Origin: Candidatus Bathycorpusculum sp.
Lineage (GTDB): Archaea; Thermoproteota; Bathyarchaeia; Bathyarchaeales; Bathycorpusculaceae
DNA length: 64,000 nucleotides
Direction of reading: 5' to 3'
Assembly (NCBI GenBank): GCA_009778385.1
Contig: WRJX01000103.1
Span: 1 to 64,000, forward strand
Part shown: one piece after another, positions 1-8,684 of the stretch
Position numbering within the stretch: position 1 is the stretch's first letter
How the letters are laid out: each line of letters opens with the position of its first letter
Translations under genes and position numbers: made by a program
Notes under the pieces: generated by a model
What the model was told of the DNA's origin: nothing
What the model saw: the letters and a program-made list of their open reading frames with translations, nothing else
Databases searched by the model: none

Positions 1-358
1 GTTGAGGTAATAGTCGTAATATATGCCTGTTGATTCTAACTTGTTTTCAGCAAGATATTGCATCATGGGTGAATATGTTTTTTCAATGTTTCTATACCGT
101 GCCTTTGTGCATTGCTGTAATTGCTTTGCCTTCGCAGGTTTTGCTCATGTAGATTTCACCTTGTTCGGGTAAAGGTTCGCTAGCAAGTGCTCCTAATTCA
201 ATGTCAAACTTTATAAAATCTTCGCTGCCGTTGGTGTATTTACAATACGGCGTGCCTACTATTTGTTTACCACATTTAGTCACATAAGCCATAAGCTTTG
301 GGTAGCTTTCTATCATGATTTCAGCCATTTTAGTAAATTCTACAGCCTCAAATTTCAT
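1..358 (-). pseudogene. GyrI-like effector-binding domain protein, frameshifted and cut by the window edge
   Basis: Reading leftwards from 358, an 88-residue ORF stops at a TAG just after AITAMHKGT. In GyrI-like/AraC effector-binding domains (small-molecule sensor fold) this is where the conserved H-x-G-P-Y segment continues. The expected continuation, YRNIEKTYSPMMQYL followed by GIYYDYYLN, is present in the neighbouring frame and runs off the left edge. A single frameshift near 95-105 therefore breaks one gene. The N-terminal part is also short: the usual first beta strand and xRHxGPY motif are missing, and an in-frame TAA lies upstream of the ATG. I read it as a decaying gene or a sequence error; the family assignment is by eye. 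Confidence 0.6.
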
Positions 359-472
359 TGCTACTGCAATTTCAGCCTCTGTTAATTATTTCAATATTCA
401 TTTAAATCTATCACATTCATGTTTTCTTCAAATAGCCAGATATTAGTAGCATATTTAAGAGTAGACTTTTCT

Positions 473-940
473 TTATTTCATTCGGGTTTTTTGGCAGAAT
501 TCTTTAGGGGTCATGACTTTATTTTTTAGGTTTGGTAGTCGTTCGAAGTGTTCTTTGTTTTCGGTTAGCAAAATATCACAGTTTTCTAAAAGAAAGGAAG
601 CGGCAATTGCTACATCTTGATATTCTATGGGTTGTCCCTTTGCAATCAAGTATGCGTTGAGTTCAGCTACAAGTTTAGCTGCTTCTCCGTTTAGGGATGT
701 CCAACGGAATTGGTTAAGTATTTTTTCAGCCTTTTTTACTGCTATGCTGTGGTCTTTTCGTAGGTATGAGCCTGTTAGAATTTCAGAGACACTTACCGTG
801 CTTATGTATGCACTGTTGGTGCTGGTTAACTGTTTGCATAGTTCAATTACGTCTTGTTTTCCCCGGTCTACATCAACGATTATGGAGGTATCAATAAACA
901 CTCTTAGAGGTTCGTCTGGTTTTTGCTTTTTTTGTGACAT
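473..940 (-). CDS. VapC-type PIN-domain toxin
   Basis: This 155-residue protein has the PIN ribonuclease pattern. VFIDTSIIVDV carries the first acidic residue (D17), SVSEIL the conserved Glu (E53), and YQDVAIAA the third acid (D109). The fourth site, usually LLTxDxxHF, reads LLTENKEHF, so the usual Asp is replaced by Glu/Asn. PIN toxins are Mg-dependent RNases that cleave tRNA or rRNA. Its ATG overlaps the stop of the upstream antitoxin gene by one base (TAATG), the classic coupled arrangement of a type II toxin-antitoxin operon. Family assignment is firm; the RNA target cannot be told from sequence. Confidence 0.88.
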   Translation of the reverse strand: MSQKKQKPDEPLRVFIDTSIIVDVDRGKQDVIELCKQLTSTNSAYISTVSVSEILTGSYLRKDHSIAVKKAEKILNQFRWTSLNGEAAKLVAELNAYLIAKGQPIEYQDVAIAASFLLENCDILLTENKEHFERLPNLKNKVMTPKEFCQKTRMK

Positions 941-1191
941 TATGGAATCAAGCCAAGTCGTTTGAATCTTTGTGTGGAATCAGAGCGTATGGAGGTGATT
1001 ATTTTTTCAAAGTCTTCAGGTAAAAAGTCTGTGCAGTCTTTCCATACTTCTGAGTCTGCTTTCTCAATTACTATTTTGTTACCTTCTACAACTTTCATAT
1101 TTACCCTATCGCCTTCAGCTATTCCTACTATTTCTCGTATCTCTTTAGGTATGGTGACCTGTGAATGTCGCGTTACAGTTACTGAGGCCAT
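940..1191 (-). CDS. AbrB/SpoVT-type antitoxin (VapB-like)
   Basis: This is an 83-residue protein. Residues 1-45 form a swapped-hairpin AbrB DNA-binding domain, recognisable from VTRHSQVTIPKEIRE, GIAEGDRV and KIVIEKA. The C-terminal 35 residues are the part that normally wraps the toxin. It lies directly upstream of the PIN toxin with a 1-nt overlap, so the two form a vapBC-like operon transcribed leftwards. Such antitoxins usually repress their own promoter, which here would lie around 1200-1260, where AT-rich TATA-like sequence is present. Confidence 0.87.
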   Translation of the reverse strand: MASVTVTRHSQVTIPKEIREIVGIAEGDRVNMKVVEGNKIVIEKADSEVWKDCTDFLPEDFEKIITSIRSDSTQRFKRLGLIP

Positions 1192-1761
1192 AATTCAAAT
1201 CACTGTGTATTACTAATATTTTTACTAATATAAAAATTACTATAAAACCACAATAATGTGGAATGACCTGTAGGTTCTCTGTCACCGCCTTCACTGGTTC
1301 AAGACCACACAACTCAAGAAATGCACTTTTGCAATTATTTCAGCCACAGTGACGACTCTGAAATAACGCACATTTAGAATAGAGCAGTAACTTGCTAAAA
1401 GAATTATTAACCGATCTGCTAACAACTTTTGTGCTGATTGTGGATTTATGGAAAAAATTACATAGTTTTGGATCAAACTGGCTTCTACATACGCAATTGT
1501 GGGGAAGGGGTTGTCCTGGGGATATCGGATTTTGAAATGCAAAGAAACAGACTGCACAAGAAGACAGAAAATAGCTTTAGAAACCTTAGCTGCCACATTT
1601 TTGGGTAATACATTTTTGAACCTTTGGATGCATTTTTTTTGAGGGTGTACTGGCCTTCATTCTATTGTAAGCCCTCTTAAAGAAACTAATTTAAGACCGA
1701 TGTGGTAGTACATTTTGGAACATGTGTATGAATAATCCCGTAGTATTAGGAGGCTACCGCG
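1192..1761. other. Intergenic region between vapBC and the P-type ATPase
   Basis: This 570-bp spacer holds the leftward promoter of the antitoxin (AT-rich, around 1205-1250) and the rightward promoter of the ATPase. A 101-residue minus-strand ORF (1291-1596) lies in it but has no recognisable domain. On the plus strand a stretch beginning CADCGFMEK is interrupted by stops and could be a worn transposase or zinc-ribbon remnant, but I cannot support that. I see no RNA gene. Confidence 0.4.
1749..1753 (+). promoter_or_regulatory. Shine-Dalgarno GGAGG facing a TTA codon
   Basis: A strong GGAGG lies eight bases upstream of TTA at 1762, the first position at which the ATPase frame could sensibly begin. 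An in-frame TAG directly precedes the GGAGG. No ATG, GTG or TTG exists in the frame until the TTG at 1993, which is inside conserved N-terminal sequence. The site therefore marks the intended start even though the codon is not canonical. Confidence 0.55.
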
Positions 1762-4700
1762 TTAAACAAGCAAAACTTTGCCGATTCGGAAAGTCAAGAA
1801 AACAACGTTACAACAGCGCAGCCTCCGCTGTCATCAGACGAAATTTTAGGTAGTCCCGTAGAGGAGTTATTCACTCGTTTAGGTTCTTCACTTAATGGTC
1901 TAAGTCCTGAAGAAGCCGAAAGACGTCTTGACGTTTATGGTAGAAATGAGATAGCAAAAAAACATAGGCGCTCAATAATAGGCAATTTCTTATTGCGCTT
2001 CAAAAGCCCTCTTGTAATCATTTTATTGGTTGCCGGATTAGTCTCTGGCTATCTAGGCGAAATACCTAACATGGTAATTATTTTCACGATTGTTTTAATA
2101 AGTGTTATTTTAGATTTTTATCAGGAAAACAAGGCTGAAAATGCGGCAGAAATGCTTAAAGAAGCCGTAACAACAACAGCTACTGTAGTTCGAGGTGGCG
2201 TAAAACAGGAAATTAAGCTTCATGATGTTGTACCGGGCGACATAATTCATCTTTCAGCCGGCGACATAACCCCTGCGGATGCCCGTATAATTTCAGCAAA
2301 AGACCTTTTCATTAATCAATCTGCTTTAACAGGGGAATCTTTTCCTGTAGAGAAAACCCCTGCAGTAATGAAAGCTAAATTCTCAGTTACTGAATGGAAT
2401 AATTATCTTTTCATGGGAACATCCGTTGTCAGTGGCACCGCATCCGCTTTAGTTGTTAGAACAGGCAGCTCAACAGAATATGGAAAAATCGCCAAAAAAC
2501 TGGTCGAGAAAGCACCTGAAACCGAGTTCGAAAAAGGTATCAAACATTTTGGCTTCTTTATCATGAAGATAACAATACTTATGGTAATCTTTGCCTTCAT
2601 GATTAACGCTTTGCTTCAACCAAATGCTGAAGGTATATTACAGGCACTACTTTTTGCTGTGGCACTTGCGGTCGGCTTAACTCCTGAATTATTGCCCATG
2701 ATTGTCACTATCAACCTTTCTCGCGGCGCTATTGTAATGTCTAAGAAGGGTGTCATCGTTAAACGTTTAGCTGCTATTGATAACTTTGGCAGTATGAACG
2801 TTTTATGCACTGATAAGACTGGAACACTTACAGAAAACAAGATTACCCTTGTATTGCATGTAAATCCAGAAGGTAATGATGATGACAAAGTATTGCTGTA
2901 TAGCTATTTTAACAGTTTCTACCAGACTGGCTTAAAAAGCCCGATGGATGAAGCTATTCTTGTTCACGAAAAAATTGACACAACTGGGTATCAAAAAATC
3001 GATGAAGTTCCATTCGATTTTGTTCGCAGACGTGTAAGCGTAGTCGTGGAAAGCGATCGTCAAAGATACTTTATCAGCAAAGGTGCCCCTGAAGGAATAC
3101 TTAAAGTCTCTTCTTTTTGCGAAATAGATGGTTTTCCCGTAGACTTAACTGAGGAATTGCGACAAAAGGCTGAAAAGAAATATTATGATTTAAGTTCTGA
3201 AGGTTTTAGAGTATTAGGCGTAGCCTACAAAAAACTAAAAGAAGAAAAAACTGTCTACTCCATTAACGACGAATGTGACATGGTATTTATGGGTTTTATG
3301 GCTTTTCTTGACCCACCTAAAGAAACCGCCAAAGAATCCATAAGATTGCTTACTCAATCTGGTATAGAACTGAAAATCTTAACTGGTGATAACGAGCAAG
3401 TTACACGTAAAACATGTGAGTCGCTTGGGTTTGAAATTAAAGGTATAGCGTTAGGCGACGAAATAAATCAAATGTCTGATGAAGCTCTATCTCGTATTGT
3501 TGAAGAAGATAATGTTTTTGCCCGAGTTACTCCCATACAGAAAGACCGCATCATCAATCTGCTGAAAAGCAATGGTCACGTGGTTGGCTTCATGGGCGAT
3601 GGCATTAATGATGCTCCCTCTTTGAAATCTTGTGATGTAGGCATATCAGTTAACAACGCTGTAGACGTTGCAAAAGAATCAGCTGACATCATCCTCCTCA
3701 AAAACGACCTTACAGTTCTAGCTGAAGGAGTGCTAGAGGGCAGAAAAACATTCGGTAACACCATGAAATACATCATGATGGGCGTAAGTAGCAACTTTGG
3801 TAACATGTTTAGCGTCTTAGGGGCTATAGTGATTCTGTCATTTTTTGTGTACTTCTCAAATTCTGGTGCACAATACCCCTACTTAGCCAAGTATTTCATA
3901 CCAATGTTGCCCATTCAAATTCTTTTAAATAATTTGCTTTATGACTTTTCTCAGTCAACAATTACAACAGATAATGTTGACTCTGAATATATCGAGAAAC
4001 CTAAACGTTGGGATATCAACTATATCAAAAGCTTTATGGTTTCACTTGGTCCAGTCAGTTCATTATTTGACTTCTTGACATTCTTCATAATGATATTCTT
4101 ATTCCTGCCCTATGTATCAGCTGACCAGCAGCCGTTACTGTTCCAAACTGCTTGGTTTGTAGAATCCATAGTAACGCAAACGGTTATCATTTTTGCTATA
4201 CGCACACGACACTCACCGTTCTGGAAGAGCAAACCCGGCAAGTACTTAGTCCTTAGTAGCATCTTAATCATCGCATTAGCAGTGCTTATTCCTTTCACAA
4301 GCTTTGGTGAAACTTACTTCCGGTTCGTTCCGTTACCACTAGAATTCTTTGCTATACTCGCTGGTTTAGTGTTAGCTTATGTAGCGCTTGCAGAAGTAGT
4401 TAAACGCTGGTTCCATAAACGTAATTCCTACTACGTTGAGCAAATATTAGTGCCTAAGAAACGTGGCTTATACCTAAGCAGGCGCGCCAGACTAGTCCAA
4501 GACATCATAGCAGTGATCTGCCTACGAGCTGAAGACGAAATCTCCCTTGGCTCCTTAATCGAGGATCTGACAAGAAGCCTCAAGTACCCAATTAACCACC
4601 ATGAGGTAACCCAAAACCTAAATCACCTACACCGAGCAGGATTAATTAGCATTGACTGGGATACACGCACAATTCAACGCCAGAGCACAATTAGAGACTA

Positions 4701-4851
4701 CGTTACAGAGTACGTAGAAACACGGGCTATATGGTCAATGGTTAACAAGGATTGGACACGTATAAACAAGACGATCCTTGATCGTTATGGCGAAGTTAAC
4801 GCAGAATACGCTACACTGCTTAGCAACAAAAACAAAAAGAAAGCTTCCTAA
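1762..4851 (+). CDS. MgtA-like P-type ATPase with extra C-terminal domain
   Basis: About 1,029 residues if translation begins at the SD-preceded TTA; the ORF track starts at TTG 1993. That later start would lose the cation-ATPase N-terminal domain (SPVEELFTRLGSSLNGLSPEEA), which is clearly encoded upstream. P-type landmarks are TGES (about residue 190), the phosphorylation site DKTGT (D351), TGDN and GDGIND (about 612). SYFNSFYQTGLKSPMD and NNLLYDFSQ match the Mg-importing MgtA/MgtB group more than Ca or H pumps. Membrane helices are arranged as 2+2+6. After the last helix come about 140 additional soluble residues (from about 890), including a stretch (YPINHHEVTQNLNHLHRAG) that looks like a winged-helix-like fold. 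No operon partner is seen. Mg specificity is inferred. Confidence 0.85.
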   Translation, partial: LNKQNFADSESQENNVTTAQPPLSSDEILGSPVEELFTRLGSSLNGLSPEEAERRLDVYGRNEIAKKHRRSIIGNFLLRFKSPLVIILLVAGLVSGYLGEIPNMVIIFTIVLISVILDFYQENKAENAAEMLKEAVTTTATVVRGGVKQEIKLHDVVPGDIIHLSAGDITPADARIISAKDLFINQSALTGESFPVEKTPAVMKAKFSVTEWNNYLFMGTSVVSGTASALVVRTGSSTEYGKIAKKLVEKAPETEFEKGIKHFGFFIMKITILMVIFAFMINALLQPNAEGILQALLFAVALAVGLTPELLPMIVTINLSRGAIVMSKKGVIVKRLAAIDNFGSMNVLCTDKTGTLTENKITLVLHVNPEGNDDDKVLLYSYFNSFYQTGLKSPMDEAILVHEKIDTTGYQKIDEVPFDFVRRRVSVVVESDRQRYFISKGAPEGILKVSSFCEIDGFPVDLTEELRQKAEKKYYDLSSEGFRVLGVAYKKLKEEKTVYSINDECDMVFMGFMAFLDPPKETAKESIRLLTQSGIELKILTGDNEQVTRKTCESLGFEIKGIALGDEINQMSDEALSRIVEEDNVFARVTPIQKDRIINLLKSNGHVVGFMGDGINDAPSLKSCDVGISVNNAVDVAKESADIILLKNDLTVLAEGVLEGRKTFGNTMKYIMMGVSSNFGNMFSVLGAIVILSFFVYFSNSGAQYPYLAKYFIPMLPIQILLNNLLYDFSQSTITTDNVDSEYIEKPKRWDINYIKSFMVSLGPVSSLFDFLTFFIMIFLFLPYVSADQQPLLFQTAWFVESIVTQTVIIFAIRTRHSPFWKSKPGKYLVLSSILIIALAVLIPFTSFGETYFRFVPLPLEFFAILAGLVLAYVALAEVVKRWFHKRNSYYVEQILVPKKRGLYLSRRARLVQDIIAVICLRAEDEISLGSLIEDLTRSLKYPINHHEVTQNLNHLHRAGLISIDWDTRTIQRQSTIRDYVTEYVETRAIWSMVNKDWTRINKTILDRYGEVNAEYATLLSNKNKKKAS

Positions 4852-5096
4852 AGAGCAATTTAATGAACTATGCCAATTATATTGTTAACGCCAATAACAA
4901 TTATGCTGGCACATGCTTTTTGTTACTGTCTCTTTTGGCAACAGAGTTGCTTTATGATCTGCTTATCTTGCATTTCAACTATTGAGGGTGTTGTGTTGTT
5001 TAAAGTGTAGGATTTTGCTAAAAAATTGTTGATATAAAAAACGTTAGATGAATTGCGTTATTATGTTGAATTATCATTTAGTTGTTGAGATAGTGG

Positions 5097-5678
5097 CTAT
5101 TCTTTATCTTTTTTGTTTTTTCTGTTTTCTTCTTTCTCCATTTGAGTTAATTGCTTATTAATTTGCGCTAAGTCTTCCTGTAATCTTTTAGTAATCTCCT
5201 CAATGCGGGCCCGTTTATTTTCAAGTACCTTTTTTGTATCTTCAGGTTTGTATCTGCCTTCGTCAAGGAATAAAGAGAAGGGTGTTTTGGGCAGGGGGGC
5301 ATTGTTAACTTCTACGTCCAGTACATCTTTCATATATTCTTTTAAGAGGTCTGCCATTGTGTTGAATAGACGGTTTTCTTTTGCTAAAGTATGTTCGAGA
5401 ACTTTTTTGCCTTCAGGAGTGATGGAGTAAATTTTTCTTTTTCTTTTTGTACCGCAGTCCCATTCTCCTTTGATGTATTCCGAGTTTTCAAGGTCTTGCA
5501 GTATGGGGTAGATTCCGCCTGCTGTTGGTTTCCAAAAGCCGCTGGTTCTTTCATCTACGGCTTTCATCATTTCATATCCGTGGTGCGGTTTTTTGTTTAA
5601 TAGTATTAAAACTGCGATTCTGATGTAGCCTTTTTGTGTTTCTTTTAGCCAGCCAGTGGCTTTCTCTTCTGCGTGCAT
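5097..5678 (-). CDS. PadR-family transcriptional regulator
   Basis: A 193-residue protein. Residues 15-95 form a PadR winged helix: AVLILLNKKPHHGYEMMKAV is helix 1-2, SGFWKPTAGGIYPILQDLE is the recognition region, and KRKIYSITPEGKK is the wing. A charged C-terminal coiled-coil tail (IEEITKRLQEDLAQINKQ) probably dimerises it. It is divergent from the ABC transporter at 5783 with a 104-bp shared promoter region. The usual logic of such pairs is that PadR represses the exporter until a toxic compound is bound; this is inference from context. Confidence 0.9.
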   Translation of the reverse strand: MHAEEKATGWLKETQKGYIRIAVLILLNKKPHHGYEMMKAVDERTSGFWKPTAGGIYPILQDLENSEYIKGEWDCGTKRKRKIYSITPEGKKVLEHTLAKENRLFNTMADLLKEYMKDVLDVEVNNAPLPKTPFSLFLDEGRYKPEDTKKVLENKRARIEEITKRLQEDLAQINKQLTQMEKEENRKNKKDKE

Positions 5679-5716
5679 TTTCTTTTTTCACTTGATATGT
5701 GTTTTATATTAGATAC

Positions 5717-5750
5717 TTACGTAATATTTATATTTTGACGCAATATATTG
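5717..5750. promoter_or_regulatory. Palindromes in the PadR/ABC divergent promoter
   Basis: Between the divergent starts lie two exact palindromes, TTACGTAA (5717-5724) and CAATATATTG (5741-5750), embedded in AT-rich sequence that also supplies TATA-like elements for both directions. Dimeric PadR proteins bind such dyads, so this is the likely operator. Direct evidence is the symmetry only. Confidence 0.45.
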
Positions 5751-5782
5751 TGCCCATCATTATTTATGCAAGGTGTTAAACA

Positions 5783-6802
5783 TTGGAAAATAATAACATG
5801 ATCGAGGTAAAGAACCTTACTAAAGTGTTCGGAAAGTTCACTGCGGTCGATAACATCTCTTTCACTGTAAAAAAAGGCGAAATCTTTGGCCTTCTAGGAC
5901 CTAACGGTGCCGGTAAAAGCACAACGTTACGTATGCTCTCAACACTAGCAAGACCAACAGGCGGCGTTGCAACAATTGGCGGTTGTGACATAGTAAAAAA
6001 TGACACAAAAGTTCGTAATCTACTTGGCGTTGTCTCTGAAAAAATGATTATTTATGAACGGTTAACTGCAAAAGAAAATCTTTGGTTTTTTGGTTGCCTT
6101 TTTGGTATTCCAAAAGAGAAACTCCATAAACGAATCGATGAACTTTTAGATCTTGTTAATCTAACTCAATTTAAAGACAAACAAGTAGGCACATTCTCTA
6201 CCGGTATGAGACAAAGAATGAATGTTATTCGTGCCTTACTAAATGAACCTCAAGTACTATTTTTAGATGAACCAACATTAGGTTTAGACCCACAATCATC
6301 CGTTGAAATTCGTGAATTTATTAAAAAATTAAACCAAGAAAAAGGAACTACAATAATCATCACAACACACATGATGCTTGACGCTGACTTGCTCTGTGAC
6401 CGCATAGCTATTGTCGACCACGGAAAGATCATCGCTCTTGACTCTTCGGTGAACCTCAAAAAAGCAACAGTTGGTGCAAACACCTCAATTATTAATCTTG
6501 GAATCACAAATCTGAACCTTGACATGATAGAAAAAATTAAAACTCTTCCTTGTGTTGGCGCTGTAACTCAAGAGGGAGAAACAAAACTCCGTATAACCGT
6601 TCACGGTGAAGACGCTTTTGACCAAATCATTGACCAAGTGCGCACTTTAAACGGAAAAATTAGTTCAATTGAGAACCTGCAACCTACACTTGAAGACGTT
6701 TTCCTACACATGACTGGACGAAATGTACGCGACAGCGTTGAATCCAAAGTTCTGGTCCATACTAGACGCATGGCAAAAATGCCTGTACAGAGAGGAAGAT
6801 AA
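5783..6802 (+). CDS. ABC transporter ATP-binding protein
   Basis: A 339-residue ATPase of the DrrA/NatA exporter class. Walker A GPNGAGKST is at about 39-47, the signature is FSTGMRQRM, and Walker B is VLFLDEPTLGLDP followed by the switch His in TTHMM. The C-terminal 100 residues match the domain typical of drug- and antibiotic-export ATPases (LEDVFLHMTGR). The start chosen is TTG at 5783; ATG 5798 is an alternative only five codons later. The permease gene follows after 2 nt, so they are co-translated. It powers the permease from the cytoplasmic side. The substrate is unknown. Confidence 0.92.
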   Translation: MENNNMIEVKNLTKVFGKFTAVDNISFTVKKGEIFGLLGPNGAGKSTTLRMLSTLARPTGGVATIGGCDIVKNDTKVRNLLGVVSEKMIIYERLTAKENLWFFGCLFGIPKEKLHKRIDELLDLVNLTQFKDKQVGTFSTGMRQRMNVIRALLNEPQVLFLDEPTLGLDPQSSVEIREFIKKLNQEKGTTIIITTHMMLDADLLCDRIAIVDHGKIIALDSSVNLKKATVGANTSIINLGITNLNLDMIEKIKTLPCVGAVTQEGETKLRITVHGEDAFDQIIDQVRTLNGKISSIENLQPTLEDVFLHMTGRNVRDSVESKVLVHTRRMAKMPVQRGR

Positions 6803-6804
6803 AC

Positions 6805-8001
6805 ATGGGCGCAAAAAGAATATTAGAAACAAGTTTTCGAATAGCTTGGAAAGACCTTAAAGAGCTTTCAAGAAATAAACTAGGTTTACTGATGCTGATT
6901 CTTATGCCCTTATTAATGATGGCTATGGTCGGCTTCATCTATCCAAGTGGCAGCTCAATTGACATGAGTAACCTCAAAGTTCAAGTTGTCAACTTAGACA
7001 CTGGCTTTATGGACATGTCAGTAAGTGGTGATTTTGCTTCAGCAGTAAACCAAATTAACTCTGCTTCTGTAAACCTGGCTTTTTCTGATGGTACAACATT
7101 AGATGTCCTAGTTGATAGTATACAGCGAGGAGAAATAGATGCTGGTATAGTAATTCCTGAAAACTTTACATATTGCGTATTAAATAAACAGCAAGCGAAC
7201 ATAACAATCATCAGCGATACCTCAAACCCACAAGTAAGCCAACAAGTCAGCGGTGTATTGGCAAACATAATAGAGTCAATGAGTAAACAAGTTGCACAAT
7301 CAAACCTAGCTGCACAATTAAACATCACGTCAGCTCAAGCAGCCTCGTATATGGCGCCATATAACGTAAGCAGCCAAGGTGTTGTTGAAGGCAGTTCAAG
7401 TTACTTCGATTTTATCGCTCCAGGGTTAATGATGATGACTGTAATGATGAGCGTTATGACTGGTTTACCCGGTGCTATTACTCATGAAAGAGAAATAGGC
7501 ACATTAGACGGCGTAATGGTTGCACCCATTAACAGGTTATCAATTATTCTTGGAAAAACACTTGCACAGCTAACCAGAGGACTTATGCAAGGCCTTATAA
7601 TCTTAATATTAGCTACGGCACTTTTCGGAGTTACCATACACGGCAACATACTGTTAGTAATAGGATTACTGTTACTTGGTGTTTTTAGTTTCGTAGGTTT
7701 AGGCGTAGCCTTAACATCACTTGCAAAAGACCAAGAATCAGCCTCAATGATGCTAATGGCAATAATGTTCCCTATGATGTTCCTAAGCGGTATCTTCTTC
7801 CCAGTAAAAATGATGCCTGGCTTTATGCAAACAATCAGCAGCTTTCTACCCTTAACATATGCTTCTGATGCTCTACGAAAAGTCATGGTATTGGGCTCAG
7901 GCATACCACAGATAGCAACAAGCCTCGCAATACTGATAGTGTTCGGCATCGTTATGCTAGCAATTGCAGTTCCATTATTCCGTAGAATGATGACCCGTTA
8001 A
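6805..8001 (+). CDS. ABC-2 type transporter permease
   Basis: A 398-residue membrane protein. One helix near residues 28-47 is followed by about 150 residues outside the membrane and then five to six helices from about 205 to the end, the standard ABC-2 export permease plan. The signature-like SGIFFPVKMMP before the last helices is typical of the family. The gene begins 2 nt after the ATPase gene, so the two form one exporter operon opposite padR. It probably exports a hydrophobic compound or drug; nothing shows which. Confidence 0.9.
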   Translation: MGAKRILETSFRIAWKDLKELSRNKLGLLMLILMPLLMMAMVGFIYPSGSSIDMSNLKVQVVNLDTGFMDMSVSGDFASAVNQINSASVNLAFSDGTTLDVLVDSIQRGEIDAGIVIPENFTYCVLNKQQANITIISDTSNPQVSQQVSGVLANIIESMSKQVAQSNLAAQLNITSAQAASYMAPYNVSSQGVVEGSSSYFDFIAPGLMMMTVMMSVMTGLPGAITHEREIGTLDGVMVAPINRLSIILGKTLAQLTRGLMQGLIILILATALFGVTIHGNILLVIGLLLLGVFSFVGLGVALTSLAKDQESASMMLMAIMFPMMFLSGIFFPVKMMPGFMQTISSFLPLTYASDALRKVMVLGSGIPQIATSLAILIVFGIVMLAIAVPLFRRMMTR

Positions 8002-8126
8002 AACCACAAAAACTTGAGGCAATCGCCTCTTTCTCTTTTTTAATCTGAACTCGAATTATTAACCCTATAAAATTCATTTGTCCATTTTGTCTTAAAAAAG
8101 AAGTCCAAAACATGTTAAAATAAAAC

Positions 8127-8342
8127 TCACCTTTGTGCTTTGGCTGCTTCTTTTTGTATGTTAAGCAACTGACTTGCAATACTTGTCAATAAAACTATGA
8201 TTAAAGCTAAAGCTATGATCCCAATTTTCAATGTCCAATTAAAATCAAAATAGAAAACTGCCAACATTGAAACAATCATTAACACAACAACCAGTAATTC
8301 TTGAACAGCTCCAAAACCTTTTAACGAATTACCAAAACTCAA
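8127..8342 (-). CDS. Small two-helix membrane protein, unknown
   Basis: A 71-residue ORF with two strong hydrophobic segments (ELLVVVLMIVSMLAVFYF and IGIIALALIIVLLTSIAS), a polar hinge and a basic, soluble tail ending KEAAKAQR. Composition and topology look like a genuine small membrane protein, not a chance ORF. It is not recognisable by family. It is convergent with the ABC permease gene and divergent from smc. The plan resembles the other two-helix protein at 46354, but I see no clear sequence relation. Confidence 0.5.
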   Translation of the reverse strand: MSFGNSLKGFGAVQELLVVVLMIVSMLAVFYFDFNWTLKIGIIALALIIVLLTSIASQLLNIQKEAAKAQR

Positions 8343-8684
8343 CCTATTTCACCTGTTCTATTTGTAAAATTTGCTTACTCTACACAAGTATTTAGATGTT
8401 TAATTTTTTTTGACTAAAGTTTGCTAGTTACAATCAATGAAAAGCGTTTCTATAATTGTTAAGGTGCTCTTAGAGTTTGGTTTTGATTTACTGCTCTATG
8501 TAATAAATGTCATGTAAAAGAAAAACTTACCTACACAAACAAAGTGTTTATGAGAAGCATTAGTAAGGAATAAGTATACATGGTTCCTATTTGTATAAAC
8601 GTAGTAACCTACGTATAAGCTTTTATACATACGGTATGACATGTTTAATTAAAAAGCGTTGTCAAATGAGGATAAAGGACTGAA
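8343..8684. promoter_or_regulatory. smc upstream region with palindrome and TATA box
   Basis: This 342-bp AT-rich spacer contains a 6-bp perfect inverted repeat, ACGTAG-TAAC-CTACGT (8599-8614). Immediately downstream is a TATA-like TTTTATAC (8621-8628). A ribosome binding site AAAGGA (8674-8679) sits five bases before the TTG start of smc. The palindrome sits where a regulator would overlap the TFB/TBP site. Nothing else is recognised in the spacer. Confidence 0.45.

Noticed and set aside
627-1216. Plus-strand ORFs of 112 and 84 residues across the toxin-antitoxin genes
   Set aside because: Antisense shadows of the clearly recognised VapC and AbrB genes.
1291-1596. 101-residue minus-strand ORF
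   Set aside because: No recognisable domain, low-complexity hydrophobic stretches, no promoter or SD; may be a remnant but cannot be supported.
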